Shown: in pieces, positions 1 to 10,976 of the stretch | Layout of the letters: the number at the start of each line of letters is the position of its first letter | Numbering within the stretch: position 1 is the first letter of the stretch | Assembly (NCBI RefSeq): GCF_013368755.1 | Contig: NC_049563.1 | Span: 3,224,001-3,288,000 of the forward strand | DNA: 64,000 nucleotides | Source: Talaromyces rugulosus | Taxonomy: Eukaryota; Ascomycota; Eurotiomycetes; Eurotiales; Trichocomaceae | Reading direction: 5' to 3' | Made by a program: the position numbers and the translations under genes | The notes under the pieces: model-generated | The model's database searches: none | Told to the model about the DNA's origin: nothing | What the model saw: only the letters and a program-made list of their open reading frames with translations

Positions 1-296
1 TCAACTTTGACGACGACGAGGACAGGGAGAAACACTATAAAATGCCTCGGCGCTCGCGTCCCGAGAGTGAGAAGACGATTGATATCTCCAGCGCCCATGG
101 CCATGGATATATTGATATCACGTTTGCTTTCATCTCGTCTATTGAATGGGTTGAGCTGGGTTCGTTGGTTGTGGTTATGCCCGGAGCTACCACGGCTACT
201 TCGGCCACTGGAGACTCGGTTTCACTCTCGGGGCTGGAAGGGTTTGTGGGCAGGGTTTCTGAAGTGAATACTAGTGAGGATATGTCAGAGCGGTAA
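1..296 (+). CDS. 3' end of an unidentified gene (partial)
   Basis: An open frame enters from the left edge and stops at 294-296, giving about 97 C-terminal residues. The start is outside the window. The visible part begins acidic (DDDED) and continues as alternating hydrophobic stretches (SLVVVMPG, GLEGFVGRVSEV), which read like beta strands of a small barrel. It faintly recalls domain III of a translational GTPase, but I cannot support that family from this piece. No intron is evident. The T-rich DNA after the stop fits a fungal 3' UTR. Confidence 0.5.
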   Translation, partial: NFDDDEDREKHYKMPRRSRPESEKTIDISSAHGHGYIDITFAFISSIEWVELGSLVVVMPGATTATSATGDSVSLSGLEGFVGRVSEVNTSEDMSER

Positions 297-840
297 TATT
301 GTGATTTTTTTTTGGATAATTTGTTGTTTTAATGTTTTTTTTGCGTTTTGTATTGGCAATATTTTAATTTGTTAGTAGTTTTTGATAAATGTTTAGAAGT
401 AAGAGAAAACGTTTTCAAGCTGTTGATATATAGGATTATCGAAGACATGCATCTCTAGCAGCAGATCTGGCCATCCCAAAACAGGCCTAGCGCCAAGATG
501 ATCAACACCGCGGACCAATTCCCCGCAGGCGGGTCCTTCCCCAGCTAAGGCTGCCGCAGAGAGCTTCCTCTTCCTCCTCTTCTTCTTCCTCAACATTTCC
601 TCACGCCTCTACGAACTGGCCGCGAATCACTACTCCAAGGGATATATACCTTGCCACGTCATCTTGCTGCTCACCGCGGTCCCCGTTTGCATCCCGCTGG
701 AGAGGGACGAGACGGGTCAAATCGTCTTGCTCCCCTCAGACTGTTTTACTTAAGCCTGATCTCATGTGCACTGGCACCTGAGAGCTCCGCAGCGACTCAT
801 AGATGGGATAAACAGCGATTTATTATTCCCTCTCGGCACC
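297..840. other. Intergenic, 544 bp, no gene seen
   Basis: The first part is T-rich and probably 3' UTR of the preceding gene. A short minus-strand open frame at 393-596 shows no recognisable features. The rest is the presumed promoter and 5' UTR of the F-box gene that starts at 841. Confidence 0.5.
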
Positions 841-3550
841 ATGGATGATGATTCTTTGGCAGAAGATATTACTACTGCGGCATCGCAGAGCTCGGATTCG
901 GACGAGGAGGAAGCTGATGATGGAATTTCTCTGGCGGCGAGCGAGCGGTCTTTGCTGCCTCACCACCCCGCACATCCACAAACCCAACCGCCATCAACAG
1001 CACTTGGTGAGGCTGTAGTGCCTCAGGCAGCTATGGAAGATCAACCTGGTGCTTCTCTTGCGCCGTCAACAACAACAACAGCAGAGTCTACACCCAAACC
1101 GTCGGAGTCGCGACTCAAACTGCTGGATCTACCTCTTGACATTCTCAAGGAGATTCTAAAAGAGGTAAAACAAAAATCTTTCTGCTCTTTTTGCACATTC
1201 CATACTAACTCCTGTCTTGTTAGATAACGTTGACGAACGACCTCACGGCCCTTGCCCTCACATGCTCTGCGCTCCACACTCTGGCCATCCCCGCTATGTA
1301 CTCACGTTTCGACATCGTTTGGCCGGAACCTGGTCCGAGCTCTGATCAACCCGTTGGCGTGGATGCCCTGTCGTACGGGCTGGCTACATTGGTAATGGGA
1401 GATCATGCCTTTCGGGAACTGCCCGCAGCAAACAGTTTGTCCGATCGCCACCACTGCCAGCACTGCGGATGTGACCAGCGCGAGCACCAGACTGCCAGAC
1501 AACCGCCCGCAATAACTACAAGATTTGGTAGCATCAGATTTGGCAACTATTATGCGCGGTGGACCAAGAAGTTTTCAGTCGGAAATGGGCCGTCGGAGTG
1601 GGTGCATGAATACGCCATCACGAAGGAGACTGGGAAGATGCTGGGCACGCTCGTTGCATTGGCCGTTGCAAGGATGGTTAACTTGGAGAGTTTTGTGTGG
1701 GATATGCCCACGGGTGTCATGCGAGACGTTTTCCTGGCTCTTGCGTCCCTGGGTACGAGAGCAAACCACGAGTGTCGTCTGGAAAAAGTTTGGATTCGGT
1801 GGCACGATAATTCGGAAAACAACAACATACGCAATTTACTCAATCTGCCAGATAATGCAGAGTCCAACCCATTTCAGTCTTTGATGCACCGCTATGGTCA
1901 TATCGAGTACCCGTCGTTTTCGGTTTTGCCGCCCTTGAAGTCGTTGACGGTGCTGAAAATCGACGAACCGGCGTATCTTGAAGAGATGGCTGTACTGATC
2001 GACCGATCACGATCTAGATTGTCAGAGTTGCGTATCGGCATGTCTATACGCTGTAGCTTACATGACTGGGTCTATCCGATAGACATGCGACCTGTACTGG
2101 TGAATCCAAATCCGCGACGCGCCATCCCGGGCTGGCCAAAACATGGAGGCGTAATGTCAATTCTTCTGAAGGATTTTCAAGTGCAAGACCCGCCGTCTCC
2201 GGGAGCATCTGGCGACGAGACAAAGGATAATAAAGACTCGGCCAATGTCTCTACTGCACCCACCGTGGTAGCTTCGCCTGATTCGAACGACGACATCGTG
2301 CATGCCGCGCAGGGGCTTTGTGATATGACTATCGACGATAGGCAGGATGACCCTAAAGATACACAAGATGCGAACGATACTTCTAGAGACAATCGGAATC
2401 TTCCAGGCCCGGAAGCTGGCAAGCAACCCAAGGCAAAAAAACCCAAAAAGATCCTTCTTGAGACCTTGGAACTTGAAAACGTTGTTCTTTCAGCAGGAGT
2501 TATGATCAAGGCACTGGACTGGACTCGCTTGACAACGTTGACCCTCCTTCACTGTGAAGAGCATGACTCTTTGTGGAGAGCTCTTCGCAGGGTATATTCG
2601 CCCCCAAGCAACCCAAAACCTTCAGATTCACAAGAGACGATGCCGCCGAAGAACTACCCCCTTAAACTCAAGCATCTGCACACTGATCGGATTTCTCCTT
2701 ATTTGATGCTCTTTTTAAAAGATACTGTTTCGCCAAATTCATTGGAGAGCCTTTATTTCCAAGAGGGCAACTCATATGATTCTATTGTGTCGATTGAAGC
2801 TATTTACAAGCACGTGCTTCGTCGTCAAAGGTCTAGTCTGAAAAAGGTTTTGATTGATCGTTCTCGCCGCTCTGAAAGTTTATCTTCAAGCCATGGACAT
2901 TGGCGGCAGTGGATGCTCCCAAGGGAGGCCCTGTCGTTTGTGACGAGTGGTCGGATGCCGCAACTGCGAGAGTTGGGCATCGGGATGGATCGTCGAGATT
3001 GGGTGAGTTTTTTTTCATGCAAAAGAGAGAAAGAACAGGATAATACTGACTTCTGTAGCACTTTTTTCTGCAGCGACTTCCCAACATACCCCATTTGCGT
3101 GCTCTCTACTTGCCCAATATGTACGATCCATCGTTGAAAAAAGACAAGCAGCGGGAACTCGCTCTGCAAATCCTAGACATAGTCGCGCTGCGGCCTGAGA
3201 TTCAACTATGCTACGTTGGCATCGAGACGAAATGTTTCGAGATTCTCGAAACGGCCACAAAGGACAAAAAGCCAGACGACGAATCTTCTTATCTTGACGC
3301 CCAATGGTCCGCAGGCTCAGAAGCAGACAGCGAAGGAGAAGACCAAGCGAATATGCAAGGATTCGACAACGAGACCGACGAGGACGACGATACCTCGAGC
3401 TTGAGCTCGCCGGACGAAGAAGACGACGGGTATTCGGAAGAAGACGAGGCGAACGGCGTCGGAAACGCCGAATTGTTTTTCAAGCTGCGGGAGATTCTGT
3501 ACTACGATGACAAGATATCGATCTTCAAGGCTCGACACTGCTGTTTGTGA
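841..3550 (+). CDS. F-box protein with long acidic tail
   Basis: A predicted substrate receptor of an SCF ubiquitin ligase, 864 residues in three exons: 841-1164, 1224-3002 and 3059-3550. Introns are GT-AG and 59 and 56 nt long. The start is the ATG in a CACCATGG context. An acidic Ser-rich leader is followed by an F-box at about residues 93-140 (LLDLPLDILKEILKE, continued across intron 1 by the TALALTCSALHTLA segment). A long region with LRR-like hydrophobic blocks follows, interrupted by an Asp/Lys-rich linker, and the C-terminus is strongly acidic. Splicing intron 2 at 3058 gives the segment DWHFFLQRLPNIPHLR. A second in-frame acceptor lies 15 nt downstream. The substrate is unknown. Family call firm, specific role open. 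Confidence 0.85.
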
Positions 3551-4219
3551 CATTTAGAGAATTCGACAGGATGATGATCTGTGCTTTACAAAATAGGCGT
3601 TGCATCTTGCTAACAACAAGAAGAGAAGTGAAAAAAAGGAATATTTTCGGGAGGCGCATGGTAAATGATGATGACGGGAATGGGACATTCTGTCGTTGGT
3701 TATGATTTAATGAGATACCATTAATTTGTTTTTTTTTCTTGTTTTTTTTTTTTTTGTTTCATCATGTCAGCGTGTTTTTTCCCTTGTTAATAGGACTAGC
3801 TAGGTACAAGTTCCACCATGTGGTTTATATTCCTTTAATGCTGTAATATTCTGCAAACATTATGAACGTGTCAATTACTAGATAGACTCATCTTATAAAC
3901 GAATATTTCTTCCGGTTTTATGGCAGGTTGCGAATATTCCCATTTTTGTAGATGGCCCTCCGCCCTCGACGCCAGGTCACGTGCACATACGTCGAAAGCT
4001 TCTGAGCCGCAATCGGGCTTCCCGCACCAAAGAAAGTCGGCAGGTTCTCTGGATATATTGTATTGCTCATCACGCCAACCACGAGTCGAGTTATTTGATC
4101 AAACATATCCTATTTGGATCCGGTTGTTTAAAGTCTGAAGGGGCTTTTTTTCTTCTTTTTCTCAGAAGCTTTTTTTTAGAAGATCGGAGCGGCGCGCTCC
4201 AAGAAAGACTCTTGTCGCA
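3551..4219. other. Intergenic, 669 bp, no gene seen
   Basis: AT-rich with long T runs near 3728-3760. It holds the 3' flank of the F-box gene and the promoter of the SmD1 gene. Short open frames here overlap each other on both strands and look random. Confidence 0.5.
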
Positions 4220-4779
4220 ATGAAGCTCGTTCGGTGCGTGTGTGGCTGCAAGCTCTGTTTTTCCTTGTCTGGAGGAGTTTTTCCTATGAGAGTTACTGAC
4301 ATTGAATGGTGATAGGTTTCTTATGAAATGTATCAATGAGACGGTGACGATCGAGTTGAAGAATGGTAAATTACCACTACATCCTTAGAAACAGCGACCT
4401 GTGTTGTTGGGATCTCTAATTTTTTTTTTTGCTTAAAATAGGAACCATCCTCTCCGGTACAATCGCCTCGGTGTCGCCACAGATGAACACGGCTCTGCGA
4501 ACAGTCAAGATGACCGCCAAGGGCCGCGACCCGATCTCGCTGGACACGATCAATATCCGTGGCTCGACTATCAGATACTTCATCCTCCCCGACAGTCTTC
4601 CGCTGGATACCCTGTTGATCGACGATCAACCAAAGCCCAAGAACAAGGCTAGGAAAGAGGCAGAGCGCGGTGGAAGGGGTGGTGGCCCCGGCGGCGGGCC
4701 CCGTGGTGGTCGAGGAGGAGGACGAGGTGGTGGTGGCCGTGGACGCGGCGGCGGTCGTGGTCGTGGTCGGGGTTTCTAA
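4220..4779 (+). CDS. SMD1: Small nuclear ribonucleoprotein Sm D1
   Basis: A core spliceosomal Sm protein that forms the heptameric ring on U1, U2, U4 and U5 snRNAs. Three exons, 4220-4233, 4316-4365 and 4442-4779, give 133 residues. The Sm fold fills the first 80 or so residues: MKLVRFLMK at the N-terminus, then [11 protein letters not shown] (Sm1) and [16 protein letters not shown] (Sm2). The tail is an RG/GGR repeat, the usual site of arginine methylation in SmD1, and here it is Gly-rich and long. The first exon is only 14 nt, so frame-based searches miss the true N-terminus. Identity is very secure from motif order and length. Confidence 0.95.
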
Positions 4780-5606
4780 AAAAAAAAAAAAAGCTTATCT
4801 CTCTCTGTCTCTCTATCTTTTGTCGTTTCTATTTCCGAACAGTTCGGCTCGTGGGATGATTCGTTTCAAGATCAGGATCAAGGGGAAATATTTCCAAAGG
4901 GAAATACTGTGACGTTTGATCCATCTCGATACTCGCTCTCTCGAAATTCGAAGCATTGGGCCAGAGGCTTCATTCGCTTCAAGCTCAAATGAAAGTCGCC
5001 ATCATCAGGTCCCGGGAAGTTTGTTCATTTGCTCTGTTTGAGGAATTTTTTTTATGTACTTTTGGTGGGCGTGTGTGAATTGTCTCTGCTACAATAAATG
5101 TTTGAGGACTTTTTAATTAGGGTTGGCAAAAAGAACATGGCGCTATGCTGTTGACCATTGATCCAGACATAAAGGAACCTGAAAGCTTCATATGCATAAC
5201 ACGACGGATATTGAATATGAGATCAGTGAGCAAGTAATCAATGAAACTGAGACTCTTGTATGAAACCATGTATCTTCAATTTTTGCTATAGGCCAAACAA
5301 CCTGAATAGCTATAGCTTGTATAATTGCCGATCATCTCGTATATTGGTCCAAATGAAACAGGCTACAGGATTCTTTCCATTATCAATGATGGCATTGTTC
5401 CTGCCAAGGCTGTGCTGGGGCGAGACGTGATTTGCTGGCTTATTTTAAGCAGATCAACGGACATCGTGGGGTCCAAATGAACAGTATACAAAGTCCAATA
5501 CACTAACTACCCTTAATGGATAGTGTCGGCGATTATGACATAATTCGAGGCGCGGACGTTGGGGCGCTGTCGTAGTAGTACGTAGTTTGATTGAGGTTGA
5601 TCAGCG
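4780..5606. other. Intergenic, about 830 bp, no gene seen
   Basis: Begins with an A run directly after the SmD1 stop, then pyrimidine-rich and mixed sequence with no long open frame. It probably holds the 3' UTR of SmD1 and the distal promoter of the small gene at 5780. Confidence 0.45.
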
Positions 5607-5612
5607 TATAAA
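5607..5612 (+). promoter_or_regulatory. TATA box of the small Gly-tailed gene
   Basis: TATAAA lies 168 bp before the ATG at 5780. A pyrimidine-rich stretch (CTATCTGTCTCTATTG) lies in between, as in fungal core promoters. Position and motif are seen; function is inferred. Confidence 0.4.
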
Positions 5613-5779
5613 GATGGCTCAATCTGCTTTGTGATGTTTTTTTTTGTCTTGTTCATTTAACAACACTATCTGTCTCTATTGAATCTTTCATACCAAATAT
5701 CCCCACTTCTTCCTCAGCAATTAAGACCTATTACTGCGCGTCTTCCAAATACACAAGCTTCAGCAACAATCAATATAAA

Positions 5780-5986
5780 ATGTGTTTCAGCTCCCGCTCA
5801 GATGACAACTACCCCCCTCCACGTCCTCACGGACACTACGACCCCCCCGCGAAGTACAAAAATCGCAGAAAGGCCCAAAAGAAAAAGGGCAAAAGACGTG
5901 GAAACGAAATGACCACAGGGGTCGCGGCCGCTATTGCCAGTGGAGGTGGAGGTGATGGCGGCGGCGGCGGCGGAGGTGGATTCTGA
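5780..5986 (+). CDS. Small hypothetical protein, MCF start, Gly-rich end
   Basis: An intronless frame of 68 residues. It begins MCFSSRSDDNYPPP, goes through a Pro/His/Tyr-rich part and a very basic block (KYKNRRKAQKKKGKRR), then an Ala/Thr segment, and ends in about sixteen Gly with scattered Asp. I recall similar small fungal proteins that start MCF and end in Gly runs, but no function is known to me. A TATA box, a pyrimidine tract and an AAAATG start context support expression. Function cannot be named. Confidence 0.55.
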   Translation: MCFSSRSDDNYPPPRPHGHYDPPAKYKNRRKAQKKKGKRRGNEMTTGVAAAIASGGGGDGGGGGGGGF

Positions 5987-6205
5987 AATTGACTTTGATT
6001 GAGTTATTCTTTGGGGGTTTTGGTACACTTTGTGGACTGTTCTTGTTTGCGACAGGTTTTTGAAGCAGGTTATTGTGTGCTTTTTGGTCGTCCGGGGTGT
6101 TCCTTTTTTGGTTGCTTGTATTTTCTCTGCCGCTTGTTATATGCAAGTCTAGGCACAATACCCGAGTCGTTTTCAGTGTTGTTTTTAGGAAAGAAATGAA
6201 TGATA

Positions 6206-7006
6206 TCACGTTTCCTCTCTGCATATCCTCAGAATAACCAGCTTTTCCCAGCCAGCCTTGACACCACTTCTGCCGACAATCTCAGCAGTCCAGCCTTGCC
6301 AGTCTTGCACAATCCTGGCTTTGACTTGCTCTGGTTTGTTCTGAGCACATAGTAAAAGATATGCAACGCCTCGCTCCGGGTTAAGTGTTGATGGGATGGC
6401 GTCAATAAACCGATTCGTAATTTCCATGCCATCTGCCCCGCCAGCGTAAGAAAGTGAGAGAAGATAGGATTCGTATTCGAATTTCTCTGACCGTGACAAC
6501 GTCGCAGTATCCCGAGTCGTAGATCCAGTCGACGGCGTCGGTGGCACATCAGGAGTCGGTACATACGGTGGATTGAACAGCAGCACATCCACACTTCCGG
6601 GTTTCAATGCAGAAACCAAGTCTGCCATCACCGAGCCTACAAATTGCGTCTGTTGTTGTCCCTGGTTCTTGCTGCTGCCTGTAGAAGAGTCATTATTCTC
6701 GGCAATGGCGGTTTGGACAGTCCGCCTCGTTGCGCGACACGCATCGTGGTTGACGTCTATCGGTAAGACGAGGATATCGTCTCTGCCAAAGATGTGCTGC
6801 GCATTTGCTGCTGCAAAGGCAATGACAACCCCGGATCCACTGCCGACTTCGACCAGCAATGGTGGTGTTGAGTCTAAATTAAACCGGCTTGTGAGCCATG
6901 AGGCTTCTGACTCTGAGGATAGCGTGTCTAGGAAGAGGAATGAATCTTCTGCTGGTTCATAGACGGTGTCAAAAGAGACATGGGATGTTGAAGGAGTGGG
7001 GAGCAT
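6206..7006 (-). CDS. MTQ2: eRF1 glutamine methyltransferase catalytic subunit
   Basis: SAM-dependent methyltransferase of the HemK/N6AMT1 type. With Trm112 it methylates the Gln of the GGQ motif of release factor eRF1. Single exon, 266 residues, close to the family length. The sequence shows VYEPAEDSFLFLDTL near the N-terminus, the SAM-binding loop EVGSGSG at 53-59 and the catalytic NPPY at 145-148 (LLFNPPYVPT). The C-terminus GWEKLVILRI is also typical. The gene is divergent from the SDHAF3-type gene with 329 bp between the start codons, so the two may share a promoter region. Confidence 0.94.
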   Translation of the reverse strand: MLPTPSTSHVSFDTVYEPAEDSFLFLDTLSSESEASWLTSRFNLDSTPPLLVEVGSGSGVVIAFAAANAQHIFGRDDILVLPIDVNHDACRATRRTVQTAIAENNDSSTGSSKNQGQQQTQFVGSVMADLVSALKPGSVDVLLFNPPYVPTPDVPPTPSTGSTTRDTATLSRSEKFEYESYLLSLSYAGGADGMEITNRFIDAIPSTLNPERGVAYLLLCAQNKPEQVKARIVQDWQGWTAEIVGRSGVKAGWEKLVILRICREET

Positions 7007-7335
7007 TATTGTGTATTATATATTTTGCGGGGTGGTGTTGTGTCGCCCACCTTCCCCTATAGAGATCAAAGGGCTGCTCTTTTGAGTCGGAAGATACCTT
7101 GTGTCCTAAACAATCAACGCATCACTAAAGTTTCCACGTTGTAGTTTGATATATCAAAGCTTGAGTTGAGTCTTGTGGGCAGCAAAAGCGGGACTGTACC
7201 TGATTGGCCCGTAACAAATAACCAGGCCTCGGCATATCGTCCCGAACCGGAGCTCTCGAGCTCTTCTTCTTCTTCTTCTTCCTCCAACTTCACCTCGAAC
7301 TATCCATCCTGCTGAAAACAGAAAAACAAAACAAA

Positions 7336-7846
7336 ATGCGCGTCTTCTCCCGCCTCCTCGCCGCCCCGGTCTCCATTGGCTCCAAAGCCAGCCTAAACAC
7401 CGAACCACTGGCCCTCCTCCCTCCCATCCCGCTGTACCGACGCATCCTACGCGCCCATCGCAAAAAGCTGCCGTCGGAGATGCGCTTGCTGGGGGACGAA
7501 TACGTCAAGAGCGAGTTTCGGGCGCATCGCAGCTCGGATAACCCGATTCACATTGTATGGATAGAATAATAAAATAAGTAGACGAAGAGGATTTTCGGCT
7601 AACAAATAACCAGGTCGGGTTTCTGACGGAATGGCAGCTTTACGCACAGGAAATAGAAGGTGATACGTGGAAAGGAAAGAAGCTGGACAAGTCCAAGGTG
7701 GAAAAAATGAATGGTTTGTTTAGCCTTTCTCTCTCTTTGGATTTAACTAACCGGACTTTATTTGGATAGATCAGCAAATCGGCCAACTTTACGAGCTTAT
7801 GCAAGCAATCAAAAACAAGGATGAGGGAAATGAAGAGGATCAGTAA
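7336..7846 (+). CDS. SDH7: Succinate dehydrogenase assembly factor 3
   Basis: ACN9/SDHAF3-family LYR protein of the mitochondrial matrix, which helps mature the iron-sulfur subunit of complex II. Exons 7336-7554, 7614-7713 and 7770-7846 give 131 residues. Visible features are a basic N-terminal presequence, [14 protein letters not shown] (LYR at 33-35), [15 protein letters not shown], and [11 protein letters not shown] after intron 1. Intron 2 uses the unusual donor GTTTGT. The end is acidic. Motifs and length both fit the family. Confidence 0.92.
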
Positions 7847-8416
7847 AATATGTCGACAAGAGCGAATTATCTCTAAAATCCGTTGCAATTAAATTGTCCA
7901 GCTGGTGAATAACCCTCTTGACAGCGGAAATACAAACAGTTGTGCGGACATTTGGCAACAAGAACATTTCAAGAATCCCATACCTGCGCCCACCTCTGAG
8001 TGAGTGAATCTCATGCCACCAAGTCATACTAGCTAGGACAAATGCACAAGACGGACGGTCATCTCCACGGCAAAGCTTATATACTTCATGGGCAAACCGT
8101 GGTACATTTCGACATCGAAAGTAGTGGAATAAATGCACACGGTGTGCTCCAAAGGGCAAGAAGGATTGAAATGAGTGGAATGACGGCACGCGGCATGCAA
8201 CCTAGGTTGAGAATTGGGTGGAACTGTGTTGACGATAGATTCCATGCGTGGTTTTGTGAAGAATGGGTTCTATAGTTTTAATCGAGAGAGGATATCTTGT
8301 TAGTTCAAATCTGTATATATAGTGCTATGTATGTCTAATATTCAAATGCGGTAGTGATGCCCTCCAAGTGACATGATCGAATAATCAGATGTCTAAAAGT
8401 ATCAAGAGTCAAGGAC
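7847..8416. other. Convergent intergenic, 570 bp, no gene seen
   Basis: Lies between the 3' ends of the SDHAF3-type gene (plus) and the helicase gene (minus). Short frames on both strands lack codon-like structure. It probably contains only the two 3' UTRs. Confidence 0.5.
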
Positions 8417-10976
8417 CTATCGACCCAATACCTCACCAACCCAATCCGTCTGCACGGCACTGACACCTCTCGCATAGCTACGATTAGTAAAGACAAACTC
8501 ATTATACAGAATTGCCTCAACCCTCTTCCCAAACAACACGCTCGATGGGTGAATAGCCACCGTCTGGTTGCCGACAATGGTTCGATACGACCCGTCGGGA
8601 ACAAGACGAGCAGTGTTTGTTCCGAACCCTGTAAGAAAGCTTTTGAGAACGGGTACCGCTGATAGTGCATCACAAGGGGGACGGTTTTCGTTGGATTCGT
8701 GAAGGAGCTTGGCATTTTTGCACTGGGTAGTGAGCTGCTTGCGGACGTCCTACTACATGTTAGTGATGACTGTCATGAATAGAAAGAAAGAAGAATAAAA
8801 AATAAGAACTCACCATGACAGATTGCATTGCTCGATGGGAAACCATATGCCGCTCAGCCCAAGCCTTTCGGTCCGTGTTATCTGCTGCATAACCCTGAAC
8901 TGTGGCTAGCATAGTGAGATGATCACCCTCTCTCCGGTAAAGATCCCGACGAGCCTGTTCTGCTTGTTCCTTTTTTTCCTCGGAGTTGATATTCAAGAAA
9001 ATATTCTCAACGCTCAGACACGAAATAACATCAATCACATCTAGCAGGCAACCCTGACTATGGCCGGCGGCTTCCAAAAGCACTCTACCCAATGGCGGAG
9101 TGAGCGGCAGTTTTGCAATATGCAATCCAGTCTCGCTGACCTTGCCCGTTTCGTCCAGAGCTTGAATATTGAGTAGCTGGAGTAGAGCCTGTTCTAGAGC
9201 TTCTCGCGGAGGTCGTGTCAAAAAGGGGAAATTCATGATATCGTCAACGCCGCGGGCTTTCATGGTCAAAAGACTCTGGCTCAGATCACAGCGCAAAATT
9301 TCAGGCGTGTTGGTCTCGTCCAGTGTTAAATAGTCTGCTTCCGTATATAGTCGATAGCACTTTCCCGGAGCTTCTCGGCCAGCTCGTCCCTTTCGCTGGA
9401 TTGCAGCCGACTTGGAAATTGGCTTCACCAACAGCGAGTCAAGACCAAGTCGAGAACGGAATTGTTTCATTTTGGCTTTCCCGCAGTCGACCACGAAACG
9501 AACACCGGAAACAGTGACGGACGTCTCGGCAATATTGGTGGCCAGGATGATTTTTCTTGTTCGAGGCGGTGCCGGCGCAAAGACACGTTGCTGAGCAGCC
9601 TGGGGAAGTGCAGCGAACAAGGGTAAAACAAGAACTTTTGGTAATGACGGGTCTATTCCAATGGCGTATTCATTTATGAGATTTTCCAGATTCTCTACCG
9701 TTTCTTGGCCGGTAAGGAAAACCAGGATGTCTCCTGGCATTGGTTCTTTGACATGAATGGTGAAAATGGTCTTGAGAGCCGCATCTAAAAAGTCATGGAC
9801 GGGTTCTGGAGAGTATATCGTCTCAACAGGGAACTGTCGACCCTTGATATGGCAGACCGAGATTTGGCTGTCCTGAGTATTCTGGTTGCTGGTGTCTGTG
9901 CTTGTGATTTTGGCCTGGTCTCGATCATGACCAAAAAAGTCTTGCAGACTTTCCATATCAGCTGTGGCACTCATTGCAATAACTTTCAACGGAATGCCTC
10001 CCCGGCCCTCGTTCTTGCTAGCAAGAATTTTCCTCAAAAACCCGAGCACCAAATCAACGTTGACCCCTCTTTCGTGAACTTCATCGACAACCACAACACT
10101 ATACTTTGTTAACCAAGGATCATGAAGCATTTCCTGCAGCAACATCCCGTCCGTGAGGAACTTGACTTTTGTGCTTGGCGATGTCGATGTATCGAAACGA
10201 ACCGAGTATCCCACTCTACTCGCCGGCGACGATTTCCCCAAAGGCGTACCCATTTCTTCAGCAACTCGTCTAGCCAACGAAATCGCCGCGACTCGTCTGG
10301 GTTGGGTGATTGCAATGCACCCGCCAACTGTGATTTCCTTCTTGGTGCTGCCATCCTCCTGGTTTATTATCTTGACCTTTTTTGGCTGACAAAACGCCTC
10401 GTCCGCTAAAAACTGAGGCACCTGTGTACTTTTACCGCTTCCAGTCTCACCGACAAGTAGCATGACATTGTTGTTTCCTTTTAGCTGTTGACGAATCTCA
10501 TCTGCGTGGGCGAAAATTGGCAACGTTTTGCGGGTCGTGTACAAGGCGTTTGCTTTTTCTCGAAGCGATGAAAACGAAGGTTGATTATTCGATTGTGGTC
10601 GCGCAGGTTTTTTGCTATTGTTCGTCCATTTCCTCTTGTCGCTATCATTCGTAGATTTGCCATCATTGGTAAATTTGTGAGCAGACTTCTCGGACGATCG
10701 CAAAGGCACCACCACGGATTCTGGAATTATTCGCTGTTGCTGCTGCTGTTGTTCTTCCGAATTTTCCTCCGGTTGTACATCTCTCTTGCGCTTTTTGCTG
10801 CTTGCCGATTTGGACTTTTTATTATTATTCGCCGGCTCCTGATGTTTTTTATCAGAAGATATGTGGTGGTCTTGCTTCTTCAGCTCTGGCTGCTTGTTGC
10901 TGTTGCTGTTGCTGTTGGTGGTGGCAGGCTTGTCGTCGTCGGAATCGTCAAATCGCGTATGCACTCGTTCCGGCAT
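8417..10976 (-). CDS. DHR2: DEAH/RHA-type RNA helicase, Dhr2/DHX33-like
   Basis: ATP-dependent RNA helicase, probably nucleolar and acting in 18S rRNA processing like yeast Dhr2. Exon 1 is 10976-8814 and exon 2 is 8749-8417, joined over a 64-nt intron; 831 residues. A long low-complexity basic/Gln-rich leader of about 140 residues precedes the core. Motifs: GETGSGKST (176-184), TQPRRVA, DEVH at 298-301, SAT at 336-338, FLTGQE, ATNIAETSVT and QRKGRAGR. Exon 2 carries the OB-fold end (GNQTVAIHPSSVLFGK, YNEFVFTNRSY). Motif II is DEVH rather than DEAH. Dhr2 is the best fit among close paralogues. Confidence 0.9.

Noticed and set aside
8335..8715. Minus-strand frame of 126 codons beside the helicase
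   Set aside because: Wrong frame of helicase exon 2; the spliced frame gives the conserved OB-fold end.
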